From: UBA1370 sp964515115
GTDB taxonomy: Bacteria; Patescibacteriota; Microgenomatia; UBA1400; PJMF01
Assembly: GCA_964515115.1 (NCBI GenBank)
Contig: CAZESB010000008.1
Location: 1 to 38,858, forward strand
Direction of reading: 5' to 3'
DNA: 38,858 nucleotides
Shown: piece by piece, positions 8,461 through 15,986 of the stretch
How positions within the stretch are numbered: the stretch's first letter is position 1
Layout: the number at the start of each line of letters is the position of its first letter
Notes under the pieces: generated by a model
What the model was told of the DNA's origin: nothing
Database searches by the model: none
Seen by the model: only the letters and a program-made list of their open reading frames with translations
Translations under genes and position numbers: made by a program

Positions 8461-8602
8461 CTGAGAGAGTTTTTGTCTATCTCAGCATTAAATATTAATA
8501 CCGCAATGCTGGGCAGGCACGTTAGTGTTTCTTTAGGATCTTACAATAAAAAATTGTTTTTGTATAGTATATTCTATTATAAGCCTTGAAATTAATCAAC
8601 AA
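8461..8602 (-). promoter_or_regulatory. Promoter and structured leader of the surface-protein gene
   Basis: On the minus strand a TATAAT (8581-8576) with a poor TTGTTG -35 (8602-8597, 15-nt spacer) or a TATACT (8571-8566) could start a leader of about 110-125 nt. It contains two hairpins: CAGCATT/AATGCTG (8511-8505 with 8489-8483) and CTGAGA/TCTCAG (8485-8480 with 8466-8461), which share bases and so may be alternatives. No T-run or known riboswitch signature was seen. Confidence 0.4.
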
Positions 8603-8605
8603 TTA

Positions 8606-9172
8606 TCACGACACCTCTTCAATCAGCCGCAGCGTCACCTCCAAAGGCAGTCCCGTCACACTATTAATATCGCCCTCAATTCTGTTTACGTATGGTTGAA
8701 CCAAAGGGTGTTCAACCACAAACCCACCCGCGGCCTGTAGAACCCTGCCTTCCGAGAGTAATTGGTCTACTATGGCTTCAGGCATTGGCTTGAAAAAAAC
8801 CTCCACAATATCCACCGCCTCGGCTTGCTGTCCGGTGGCAGTATTACTCACCACCACTCCGGTAATCGTGGTGGCCGGATGGTCTTTATAGCTAGCAATA
8901 TATTCCCGCGCCTGCTTTTCATTTTCAGGCTTGCCCCGTAATTCGCCGTTACAAAGCACAACTTGATCTGCCGTAATTAAAATTGCCGGCTCGGTTATTT
9001 CGCTCAACAGTTTTTCAGCCTTGGCGCGGGCAATCAGCAGAGGCAGTTGGTTGACGTCTTCAGCGGCAATAGCTTTTTCATCAATGTCCGCAGTCAGCAC
9101 CGCAAACTCAATTCCGGCTCTTTTGAGAACCTCTTTTCTGCCAAACGACTGCGATCCCAGGATAATTTTCAT
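8606..9172 (-). CDS. maf: Maf-family nucleoside triphosphate pyrophosphatase
   Basis: Maf proteins are small house-cleaning pyrophosphatases that hydrolyse dTTP/UTP or modified pyrimidine nucleotides to the monophosphate. This 188-residue protein has the family length and order of motifs: the N-terminal ILGSQSFGRKEVLKRAG (counterpart of the SxSPRR-x-x-L motif, here with Phe-Gly in place of Pro-Arg), DIDEKAI with the metal/substrate Glu, ITADQVV with the catalytic Asp, and GxxxAGGFVVE near the C-terminus. The Ser-Pro-Arg signature is imperfect, but all acidic residues are in place. It is divergent from the Gmad2 gene with a gap of 58 nt. Subtype (YhdE-like or YceF-like) is not decided. Confidence 0.88.
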   Translation of the reverse strand: MKIILGSQSFGRKEVLKRAGIEFAVLTADIDEKAIAAEDVNQLPLLIARAKAEKLLSEITEPAILITADQVVLCNGELRGKPENEKQAREYIASYKDHPATTITGVVVSNTATGQQAEAVDIVEVFFKPMPEAIVDQLLSEGRVLQAAGGFVVEHPLVQPYVNRIEGDINSVTGLPLEVTLRLIEEVS

Positions 9173-9218
9173 AACACCAATTTTACAATACTCCTACAAA
9201 AAAACCTCACGCCGGCAT

Positions 9219-9224
9219 TATAAT
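9219..9224 (+). promoter_or_regulatory. -10 box giving a leaderless Gmad2 mRNA
   Basis: A perfect TATAAT followed by exactly 6 nt and then the ATG at 9231. Transcription would start at the ATG, and no ribosome site is present. The -35 is not recognisable. Confidence 0.55.
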
Positions 9225-9230
9225 GTAGCC

Positions 9231-9737
9231 ATGAACAAAACTACCATCATTTTTGTTGCCTTCCTTATTCTCAGCGCTGCCGCGGTCGTTATTGCCCTCA
9301 ACATCAACACCAGCAATCAGCCAGACACCAATCAAACTCAAGAAGGGCAGGTGCGAGAGAGTGAAGTTGGAGCCGGAGTTGAAGAGCTTCCAGCCGAAGA
9401 GCCTCCCTCAGCAACAGCAATCATTCTAACTACACCTCAAGAAGAAGAAACCATTTCTTCTCCTGTAGAAATTCGTGGTCAAGCCAGAGGATCTTGGTTT
9501 TTTGAAGCCACTTTTCCGGTCATTTTAACCAACTGGGATGGGCTAATCATTGCTGAAGGTTACGCTACGGCAGAGGGAGATTGGATGACTGAAAATTTTG
9601 TTCCTTTCACCGCTGAATTAGAGTTTGAGCCCCAACCAGTCAGCAATCGCGGTTCCTTGATTCTACAAAAAGCCAACCCATCGGGCCTGCCTGAAAATGA
9701 TGAGGCTTTGGAAATTACCGTTTACCTGGGCAACTAA
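9231..9737 (+). CDS. Membrane-anchored Gmad2 (Ig-like) domain protein
   Basis: A 168-residue protein with one N-terminal hydrophobic helix (about residues 4-23), an acidic, low-complexity linker to about residue 60, and an extracytoplasmic Gmad2 domain. The domain is recognised by SPVEIRGQARGSWFFEATFPV, EGDWMTENFVPFTAELEF, and QKANPSGLPENDEALEI, all hallmarks of the Ig-like Gmad2 fold first named in GerM-containing proteins. It is probably tethered outside the cytoplasmic membrane; its ligand is unknown. The start at 9231 is preferred because upstream in-frame codons overlap maf and because a TATAAT lies 6 nt before it. It is convergent with the GT4 gene, 2 nt apart. Confidence 0.85.
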   Translation: MNKTTIIFVAFLILSAAAVVIALNINTSNQPDTNQTQEGQVRESEVGAGVEELPAEEPPSATAIILTTPQEEETISSPVEIRGQARGSWFFEATFPVILTNWDGLIIAEGYATAEGDWMTENFVPFTAELEFEPQPVSNRGSLILQKANPSGLPENDEALEITVYLGN

Positions 9738-9739
9738 AA

Positions 9740-10870
9740 TTAAATTACTTTAGTCAGAAACCGCTGGCCAAAAATGTTCAGCTCACCCTTCGGTATATAA
9801 AGCTTTTTCTGCATTGGCAAAGCTTTTTTGCGCTGATAATCTTCGATCACCTTTTCGTATACCGCTTCATAATCCTTGGCCATATTCAGGTAGTTGAAAA
9901 GCATTCTTGAACGGTTGGCAATATACTTCCTGTCCATGTTGAAGCACTCTTCAATGACGTGAGAGCCCTCGGCAAAATCTTCCACCAACTTGCCCGTGCG
10001 CCCATCTTCAATTAGCTCAGGCATTGAGCCCATACTAATAGCCAGTGTCGGCGTACCACAGTAAGCCGACTCCAAAATTGTCAGGCCGAATGGCTCCCTG
10101 AATCCGGTCGGGTGCAGGTTGCACCTGGCTTTACTAATCAGCTCCGCCTTTTCTTTGAGCCCGACCTCACCAATAAACTCCACCAGCGGGTGATCCAAGT
10201 AAGGCTCGATCTCTTCCTCCCAGTAACCATCAGCCAGGTAATCGCGCTTACCGGCCAGCTTAATCTTCATCCCCAAATGAATGGCCAGTTGAATCGCCAT
10301 GTGCGGGTTTTTCTCCCGATCGAATCTGCCAATGAAACACAAGTAATCTTCCGGCTCGGTCACCACTGGAAAATCGGTTGGATCCAAGCCGTTATAAACC
10401 ACCCCAACATAATTGAGGTCGGGGAAAGAGTCTTGTTGGTTCTTAGAAATTGAAACATAATTCAAGCCTTTTCTTTTCTCAAAATAATCCATTTCCTCCA
10501 AGGTGAACTTGCCGTGCAAGGTAGTGACGTTGGGGAAATCTTGAAAATTAAGCAAATCCATGCCGTGTGAGTGAATAATATCAATTTCCGGTCCCAAAGT
10601 TTTGAGAATTTTCTCCACTTCCACCTGAATTTGCCGGCCAATCTCAATCACTTCATCATGTTCTTCGGCGCTCATGCCAAAAAAAAGCTCCTTATCATGA
10701 ATGGGAATCAATCTGGCTCCCGGCACATCAGAATCGCCGGTGGCCAACAAAGTAATTTCGTGACCACGCTCCATTAAGCCCTTAATTTGATGATAAATCA
10801 CCCTCTCAGTGCCACCGTACTTTTTCGGCGGCACCCGCACCCAAGGTCCGGAAACAACTGCAATTTTCAT
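9740..10870 (-). CDS. GT4-family glycosyltransferase
   Basis: A retaining GT-B glycosyltransferase of family 4, 376 residues. The N-terminal Rossmann half holds VPPKKYGGTERVIYHQIKGL, with the Gly-Gly that contacts donor phosphates, and IIHSHGMDLL. The C-terminal half holds CFIGRFDREKNPHMAIQLA (donor-binding Arg and Lys) and GFREPFGLTILESAYCGTP, the E-x7-E motif that grips the NDP-sugar. Members of this subgroup are often found next to glucan or trehalose-type sugar genes, consistent with the divergent glycosidase at 11020. No signal peptide or membrane helix is present, so it acts in the cytoplasm or at the inner membrane face. Donor and acceptor are unknown. Confidence 0.85.
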   Translation of the reverse strand: MKIAVVSGPWVRVPPKKYGGTERVIYHQIKGLMERGHEITLLATGDSDVPGARLIPIHDKELFFGMSAEEHDEVIEIGRQIQVEVEKILKTLGPEIDIIHSHGMDLLNFQDFPNVTTLHGKFTLEEMDYFEKRKGLNYVSISKNQQDSFPDLNYVGVVYNGLDPTDFPVVTEPEDYLCFIGRFDREKNPHMAIQLAIHLGMKIKLAGKRDYLADGYWEEEIEPYLDHPLVEFIGEVGLKEKAELISKARCNLHPTGFREPFGLTILESAYCGTPTLAISMGSMPELIEDGRTGKLVEDFAEGSHVIEECFNMDRKYIANRSRMLFNYLNMAKDYEAVYEKVIEDYQRKKALPMQKKLYIPKGELNIFGQRFLTKVI

Positions 10871-11019
10871 AAGTCGCCTTTTTACTTAGTTAAAGTCATA
10901 TTGTAAGAAGCAAATATATGATTTCGTTAATAGGGAGGTATTAAAGAGGTTCTATTTCACCACTTTTCGCCTTAACAGGCTTTTAAAGAAAATCCATTTT
11001 TGCTAGGGTACAAATAACT

Positions 11020-12819
11020 ATGGAATACCATATAAAAGACAATTATTACTTTGACATCGATAAACACAACCAACTCAGAATTACCGGACCGGAAAATCAT
11101 CTGCTCATGGGCCTGGCTGTACCGAAAGCCTATCCGCTTACTATCGGCGCGTACGATATTGTTGATGGCAGGTTGGTAGTAGAAATCAACATTCCGGCAA
11201 CCGAGATTACTGTGCCGATGCCGCTGGTAACTGATATCAGGTCACTCAGACAGCAAGTGGAGCAGAAAAAGCCTCAGCCCACCTACCAGCAGCTAGTAGA
11301 TGAGGGCATCATGGAACTGTTGCCTCGAAACCAACAGCAGTTTTCCATTACCGGTTCGGTGGTGATCAGCCTCACTAACAGCTACCTCGACACCAACGGC
11401 TCTGAGCGCACTTATGGCGTGGAGCTGCTGTTTCCGCCTGAGTATGAGGTGGAAATGATCAACAATCACAGTCTTGGGATCAAAAGCAGCGGGCCGGCAA
11501 TCACAGTTCAGATCCGGACCATTTCTACTCTCGATATGACCGGCAGACCCACCTATCCGTTTTTCGCAGAACATTATGAGGAGGTGGAAAAAGTCATTCC
11601 TCCGGCTGTAGCTGAGCTTTATCAGCAATCAAAAACCCACATTGAACACCTGGTGCTTAACAATAAAACCAGCAGCTTTGAGTACGGTACTATTTTCCCC
11701 CGAGATTGGATCGAGTCGGCAGATTTGGGCGCCAATGATCTGAGTCAGGAAACCATCGACTACATGTATGAGCAATCCATGAAGTATGTGTCTGAGAGCG
11801 GCGAAGGCTGGCATGAGGAAATTATCGGGGAGTATAAGATTAAACTTGGCAGAGAAGCTCAGCCGGTGGATCGCAAAATGATTGATATTGAGCCGCATTA
11901 CTTGTTAGGCATTCCCAGCCTGAGCCGGCGGTTTCTTTTTGAAGAAGCCAATCAAGATAAATTCAGACGCATTGCCAATTACCTGATTAGTCAAGCAACT
12001 CACCACCAGCTGATCACTTTCAAGCAAGTCAACCCGGAAACCGATGATTACTATCCCGTGGGCAACTGGCGAGACAGTGCCGCTGCTTTCCCCGGACAGA
12101 AAAGTCCGCTGGCTCCGTACGACGTCAACTGCGTTTTTTACCCACAAGCGTTGAGAGTTATCCGCACTTACCTGGATTACTTCGGTGAGCTTGATGAAGC
12201 AGAAATTAACCAACTTATTGAAAAATGGGATCACCACAAAACTAAGTTCCGGCTTTATCACGACGAGGGCTTGATTGGCTACTCGCTGGCGCTTCATGGC
12301 AGAAAAAACATCCCTATGCCCATCGCGCACTTGGATGAATCTTATGATCTTTTTTACGGCGAGCCCACTTTGGAAGAAATTGTCAGTTTTGCCAAAAAAA
12401 TCCTCGACCCTGATTTTTTCTACACCCCAGTCGGACCCATGCTGGTGGCTGCCGACGAGCCTGATTTCAACTCCCGCCAATACCACGGCAAGGTCATCTG
12501 GCCAAAACAGGCCGGTTTCGCGGTGGCCGGCCTCACCCGGCAGTACCAAAAGGGCCTGAGCGACAACTGGCCCAAGCCGGTGCTGCAAACGATCAGGAAA
12601 GCGGTGGGCTTAACTGCTGAGGCCTGTTTTCGCGGCTGGACCGAGATCAACGCTGTACCCGAACTTTATTATTATGATGAAAACGAAAAACGCGCCCGCC
12701 TATTTGTAGATCAAGAAGAGTACGAAGGCCAGATGAGCCTAATTCAGTTGTGGTCTTCCGTTAGTTGCCGGCGCATTGTGCAGGATTATCACTTTATGGT
12801 TGAGAACCCTGTTGAGTAG
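11020..12819 (+). CDS. Glycogen-debranching/amylo-alpha-1,6-glucosidase-like six-hairpin glycosidase
   Basis: A 599-residue protein with an N-terminal beta-rich half (about 1-200) and a C-terminal (alpha/alpha)6-type catalytic half. Landmarks of the latter are TIFPRDWIESADLG (equivalent to the RD motif of debranching enzymes and related six-hairpin glycosidases), NWRDS, APYDVNCVFYPQALR, IAHLDESYDLFY, VIWPKQAGFAVAGL and FRGWTEINAVPELYYYDE. No signal peptide is present, so the substrate is intracellular. It is divergent from a GT4 gene and overlaps the CobW gene by 26 nt at the 3' ends. The general fold is fairly clear; the exact family (debranching enzyme, GH63-like or trehalase-like) is not. 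Confidence 0.7.
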   Translation: MEYHIKDNYYFDIDKHNQLRITGPENHLLMGLAVPKAYPLTIGAYDIVDGRLVVEINIPATEITVPMPLVTDIRSLRQQVEQKKPQPTYQQLVDEGIMELLPRNQQQFSITGSVVISLTNSYLDTNGSERTYGVELLFPPEYEVEMINNHSLGIKSSGPAITVQIRTISTLDMTGRPTYPFFAEHYEEVEKVIPPAVAELYQQSKTHIEHLVLNNKTSSFEYGTIFPRDWIESADLGANDLSQETIDYMYEQSMKYVSESGEGWHEEIIGEYKIKLGREAQPVDRKMIDIEPHYLLGIPSLSRRFLFEEANQDKFRRIANYLISQATHHQLITFKQVNPETDDYYPVGNWRDSAAAFPGQKSPLAPYDVNCVFYPQALRVIRTYLDYFGELDEAEINQLIEKWDHHKTKFRLYHDEGLIGYSLALHGRKNIPMPIAHLDESYDLFYGEPTLEEIVSFAKKILDPDFFYTPVGPMLVAADEPDFNSRQYHGKVIWPKQAGFAVAGLTRQYQKGLSDNWPKPVLQTIRKAVGLTAEACFRGWTEINAVPELYYYDENEKRARLFVDQEEYEGQMSLIQLWSSVSCRRIVQDYHFMVENPVE

Positions 12820-13744
12820 CACTCGCAGCCAAAGTTTGGAAAACTTCTTCTTGGATAGCCGAAATTTTGTAGCCAATGCAAATTAGTTCCGTTTGCGGCG
12901 CTGCCAAACCAGCCGGCAGAGGAGCAAAAGTCACTCGATTAAAAATAGCGTTCACAATTTCCGGCCCACTGGAAAAATGCACTGTCCCCTTAATTCGAAA
13001 AACCGATTTTGGCAACGCTTCAAAGGCTTTAACCAAAGCCTCTTTTTCAAACACGCCTTCAACCGCAAAAGTAATACCTTCAATATTGTCGTCATCAAGA
13101 TGTTGGTGAGCTGCCTCAGACTGATGATCCGCTAAAAGCTCCAAATCCTTCACAGCCAGACCAAAGACCAAATCTGGGTTGAGCTTGCCTTCTGGCGCTT
13201 CAACAATTGGCGACTGCTCGTTTAATTCCCGAACATAACCCACCACCCGCCGGCGCTGCTCAAGCTCAGTCAACTCCACCTTGTTCAACACGATCAAATC
13301 CGTCATTTGTGCCTGCCGCTTAGCCACCGGACTCAAGTCCTGGTAGCCCTCAAAGTTCAACACATCAATAATGCTGATCACTCCATCCCTAACCAAAAGC
13401 GGATGGTCAGAAACCATCAGTGCCATGCTGGCGGGATCAGCTGTACCAGCCGACTCAATAATAAGCCGGTCCGGCGCGTAAGTGTTCACAATTTCCTCAA
13501 CAGCCACCGTGAATGGCCCTACCAAAGTGCAACAAATACAACCATTGAGAATTTCTTTACTAACAATATTTTCCCCCCGCATCAGTTTGGCATCCAAATC
13601 AGACTCGCCAATTTCATTTTTAATATAAACAACGTTGACGTTTTTTGCTCTTAAAGCCAAAATCAAGTGAGAAATAATGGTGGTTTTGCCGGAACCAAGA
13701 AAGCCGGTAAAAACTGTAGTCGGAACAGGACTATTTGCAGTCAT
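12794..13744 (-). CDS. CobW/COG0523 metallochaperone GTPase
   Basis: A G3E-family P-loop GTPase of about 316 residues. Visible: Walker A GFLGSGKT near residue 12, the metal-binding CxCC motif (NGCICCT) near residue 69, ESAG (Walker B region), SIIDVLNF and the guanine-specific LNKVE. The C-terminal CobW_C domain covers about 215-315. A His/Asp-rich stretch (HQHLDDD) just before it is typical of zinc-handling members. COG0523 proteins insert or deliver Zn, Co or Ni to client proteins. It follows and overlaps the Fur-family regulator, so a zinc-responsive operon is likely. The start at 13744 is chosen for a short N-terminus; an in-frame ATG at 13756 is also possible. Confidence 0.87.
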   Translation of the reverse strand: MTANSPVPTTVFTGFLGSGKTTIISHLILALRAKNVNVVYIKNEIGESDLDAKLMRGENIVSKEILNGCICCTLVGPFTVAVEEIVNTYAPDRLIIESAGTADPASMALMVSDHPLLVRDGVISIIDVLNFEGYQDLSPVAKRQAQMTDLIVLNKVELTELEQRRRVVGYVRELNEQSPIVEAPEGKLNPDLVFGLAVKDLELLADHQSEAAHQHLDDDNIEGITFAVEGVFEKEALVKAFEALPKSVFRIKGTVHFSSGPEIVNAIFNRVTFAPLPAGLAAPQTELICIGYKISAIQEEVFQTLAASATQQGSQP

Positions 13745-14081
13745 GACATACACCATACAGGGTTAAATGGTGATGATCAACCTTGAACGAACCAACGTTT
13801 TTGGGCGCTTCATAAACACTATGAACCTTCAAAACTTTGCCGCACAGCTCGCAAACTAAGTGGTCATGCCGGTCACGCAGTTCGTAGTACATGTGTTTGT
13901 CATTGAGATGATGCCGGCAAATTTCACCTTCATCTAACAGCCGCTCCACAGCTCGGTAGACACTGCTGCGATTGTATTGGTAACCACTGTCACGAAGGTG
14001 TTTGGCTAACTGACTGATCGTCAGCAAATGTTGAGCTTCTAGATGCTCCTTGATCAGGTCTTCAAGTAATCCACGCTCCAT
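13731..14081 (-). CDS. Fur-family metal-responsive repressor (Zur-like)
   Basis: A small Fur-superfamily DNA-binding protein, 116 residues from the ATG at 14081 (an in-frame ATG at 14090 overlaps the -10 box). The N-terminal winged helix includes LTISQLAKHLRDSG and RSSVYRAVERLLDEGEI. The dimerisation half contains HDHLVCELCGKV and a C-terminal CHDCK, giving two CxxC pairs for a structural zinc, plus a His-rich KVDHHHL segment for regulatory metal. It is shorter than E. coli Fur (148). Because it is co-transcribed with a CobW-type GTPase, zinc sensing (Zur) is more likely than iron. It probably represses its own promoter through the palindrome at 14090-14102. Confidence 0.87.
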   Translation of the reverse strand: MERGLLEDLIKEHLEAQHLLTISQLAKHLRDSGYQYNRSSVYRAVERLLDEGEICRHHLNDKHMYYELRDRHDHLVCELCGKVLKVHSVYEAPKNVGSFKVDHHHLTLYGVCHDCK

Positions 14082-14088
14082 ATGGCAC

Positions 14089-14118
14089 ATTATAACGTAT
14101 AACTTTCTGAGTTGCTAA
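14089..14118 (-). promoter_or_regulatory. Leaderless promoter of the Fur/CobW operon with overlapping palindrome
   Basis: TATAAT on the minus strand (14094-14089) lies 7 nt before the ATG at 14081. A weak TTAGCA can serve as -35 (14118-14113, 18-nt spacer). The -10 overlaps an inverted repeat, TTATA-ACG-TATAA (14090-14102), a plausible self-operator for the Fur-family product. Confidence 0.55.
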
Positions 14119-14134
14119 CATCATAAAGTATCAT

Positions 14135-14140
14135 TAAAAT
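14135..14140 (+). promoter_or_regulatory. -10 box giving a leaderless Nmad1 mRNA
   Basis: TAAAAT followed by 6 nt and the ATG at 14147. No ribosome site is present. It faces away from the Fur promoter, so both start within about 60 bp and may share the palindromic operator. Confidence 0.4.
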
Positions 14141-14146
14141 ACAGTT

Positions 14147-14488
14147 ATGACTAATTCAGCCAAACCAACCCAGTCAGCCAAGCCTCCATCAACTTTAGAT
14201 CAAGCTTTCCGAGAAATTGAAGAGGAGCTGTACCAAATTTTTCTGCAAAAACACAAAGACTATGGCAAGGGTAACATCTTGTCGATCAAAGAGCTAGGGA
14301 TTGCTTTTCGGGTAAGTGAAAAAGTCGAGCGCTTGAAAAACTTACTCATGTCCGGCGAAGCTCCAGCCAACGAATCCGTTGAAGACACCTGGACTGATAT
14401 TGCCGTTTACGCTATTATCGCCAAACTTTACCGTCAAGGAAAGTTCGAAGCGCTGGAAGTAGATAAAAAGTTGCTTAAAGATCTGTAG
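14147..14488 (+). CDS. DUF1599 / nucleotide modification associated domain 1 (Nmad1) protein
   Basis: A 113-residue protein with a Ser/Pro/Lys-rich N-terminal tail (1-18) and a compact helical domain. The recognisable block is KHKDYGKGNIL, then FRVSEKVERLKNLL and NESVEDTWTDIAVYAIIAKL, the pattern of the DUF1599/Nmad1 family. That fold is related to all-alpha NTP pyrophosphatases (MazG-like), with the conserved E and D residues probably binding metal; the family occurs with DNA-base modification genes in phages but also alone in CPR chromosomes. No modification enzymes are nearby, so nucleotide house-cleaning is an equal possibility. Confidence 0.8.
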   Translation: MTNSAKPTQSAKPPSTLDQAFREIEEELYQIFLQKHKDYGKGNILSIKELGIAFRVSEKVERLKNLLMSGEAPANESVEDTWTDIAVYAIIAKLYRQGKFEALEVDKKLLKDL

Positions 14489-15038
14489 GAGAAACGTGGG
14501 CAAACTCAACTTCAAAAACCCAGACAGTCATTCTGTCTCTCTCGGTTAAACGGTAGTAAGGGCTGGAGGAATCCCTTTTGTAGTGAGGGCCATGCGCGCT
14601 AATTTCTACCTTGTTTCCATCCACCTTGCCACCAAAGCTGCTCGTTTCCAAGTGCCAATTGTTGTACGCGCCCCTAATTCTAGCCGCCGGCATATCGAAG
14701 TTAAAAATGACGAAAGACTCTTTCCAATCACCGTATCTGACAATCTCGTATCTGTTACCGCCGCGAAACCTAACCTCACCACGAGGCGACAATGACAAAA
14801 ATCCGCCTGGATCAAGTTTAAAATCGTAACCGGAATGAGTGTAGGTGAAGGTTAATCTGCTATACGAACGATATTTGGTGACATTTTCGTAATTATTGGT
14901 CTTGTGCACTTTAACCGATTTAACATAGCAAGAAAACTGTTGTCCTGGGTGAAATTTGGAATTATCGGTGCCAGCAGTCAAGCGCTTTTTCTCCAAATAG
15001 GCGGTAAAAGCAATCAAGGGAGCGGTATGAAATCTCAT
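14475..15038 (-). CDS. Hypothetical 187-residue protein, last gene of the sugar operon
   Basis: Not recognised. The product is soluble, basic, and rich in aromatic residues and beta-prone stretches (RLTFTYTHSGYDFKLD, GNRYEIVRYGDWKESFVIFNF, YNNWHLETSSFGG), suggesting a single all-beta domain. There is no signal peptide. The ATG at 15038 lies 9 nt after the kinase stop; a TTG at 15047 is a possible alternative. It is the last gene of the five-gene minus-strand sugar operon and overlaps the 3' end of the Nmad1 gene by 14 nt. A role in glucan metabolism is only suggested by position. Confidence 0.65.
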   Translation of the reverse strand: MRFHTAPLIAFTAYLEKKRLTAGTDNSKFHPGQQFSCYVKSVKVHKTNNYENVTKYRSYSRLTFTYTHSGYDFKLDPGGFLSLSPRGEVRFRGGNRYEIVRYGDWKESFVIFNFDMPAARIRGAYNNWHLETSSFGGKVDGNKVEISAHGPHYKRDSSSPYYRLTERDRMTVWVFEVEFAHVSPTDL

Positions 15039-15047
15039 TTGGAGCAA

Positions 15048-15974
15048 TTATATACCATTTAGAGCTAATTTGATGGCTCCATACACTGGCGGTGAGTCAG
15101 GAATAATAATGTTAAGACTTGGGTATTTTTGCTTAAATTGATTAATCAGCTCGGTCTGCATCTGCGGCAATCTGGTAACCGCGCCTGATAAAACCAGATC
15201 AAAGCTACTTTGTTCCAGTTGCAGTTTTTTAATGACAGTGGCTGCCAAGAGTACCAGTTCGCTCACTGCGTGTTCAAGAATATTTTTAGCAGTCTGGTCA
15301 CCTTGATCATAAGCCTGGGTGCAAATGGGCGCCAGCTCCGCGATCTCAATTTTCGAGAGGAGAGGATTATAGACTTCGTTTTTCAGCTCCGCGATCGACA
15401 AAATTTGAAAGTGCTCGCAAACCAGTTTTTCCAGCAAGTTCTTTTCACTCCTGCCGTCATAGCTTTTAACCGCTTCACGCAAAACTTGCCTACCAATGTA
15501 ATAGCCTGAACCTTGGTCGGTGAGGAGAAAGTCCATGCCGCCAGTTTTGGCGGTGGCGCCTTGAGTATTCCGGCCAAAAGAAATCGAGCCTGTTCCGGCT
15601 ACCAGAACCACAGCGTTGGGGTTGCTGCTACCATTTTCCAGAGCAATTACGCTGTCATTAACCAGCTCATAATGCTCGATGTGGTAGTGAGACAGAGCGC
15701 GTTGAAAGACATTGAGGGCGCGATCCCGTTCTTCTTCAGTGTCCATGCCGGCCAAACCAAGAACAATTTTCTTGATCACCATGTTTTCCTGGTCAACGGT
15801 TTCTAAAGCCTGGCGAATGGACTCAATTAAATTAAAAGAAGCTGCTCCCACCGAGGTGCTGGTGAGATTGGTGGGACCGGAGAGTCCCTGGCCCAGGGTA
15901 GCACCGCTCAGATCGCTGCAAATTGCTTCTGTTTTGGTGCCGCCGCCGTCAATACCGATAATATATTCGTTCAT
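15048..15974 (-). CDS. BadF/BcrA-family sugar kinase (N-acetylglucosamine kinase-like)
   Basis: A 308-residue ASKHA-fold kinase. The N-terminal phosphate loop reads IIGIDGGGTKTEAICSD; VAGTGSISFGRN is the second phosphate motif; LTDQGSGYYIGRQVL follows as in GlcNAc/glucosamine kinases; LVLSGAVTRLP is the adenosine motif. These proteins phosphorylate amino sugars or hexoses with ATP. It lies 13 nt downstream of the GH15 gene, so it most likely traps the monosaccharide released by the GH15/GH57 enzymes. Because GH15 enzymes usually release glucose, a glucokinase role is as likely as a GlcNAc kinase role. Confidence 0.85.
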   Translation of the reverse strand: MNEYIIGIDGGGTKTEAICSDLSGATLGQGLSGPTNLTSTSVGAASFNLIESIRQALETVDQENMVIKKIVLGLAGMDTEEERDRALNVFQRALSHYHIEHYELVNDSVIALENGSSNPNAVVLVAGTGSISFGRNTQGATAKTGGMDFLLTDQGSGYYIGRQVLREAVKSYDGRSEKNLLEKLVCEHFQILSIAELKNEVYNPLLSKIEIAELAPICTQAYDQGDQTAKNILEHAVSELVLLAATVIKKLQLEQSSFDLVLSGAVTRLPQMQTELINQFKQKYPSLNIIIPDSPPVYGAIKLALNGI

Positions 15975-15986
15975 AGTTTGAAATTC

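Noticed and set aside
11905..12588. 227-codon open frame on the minus strand
   Set aside because: Antisense to the debranching-type glycosidase, no recognisable motifs.
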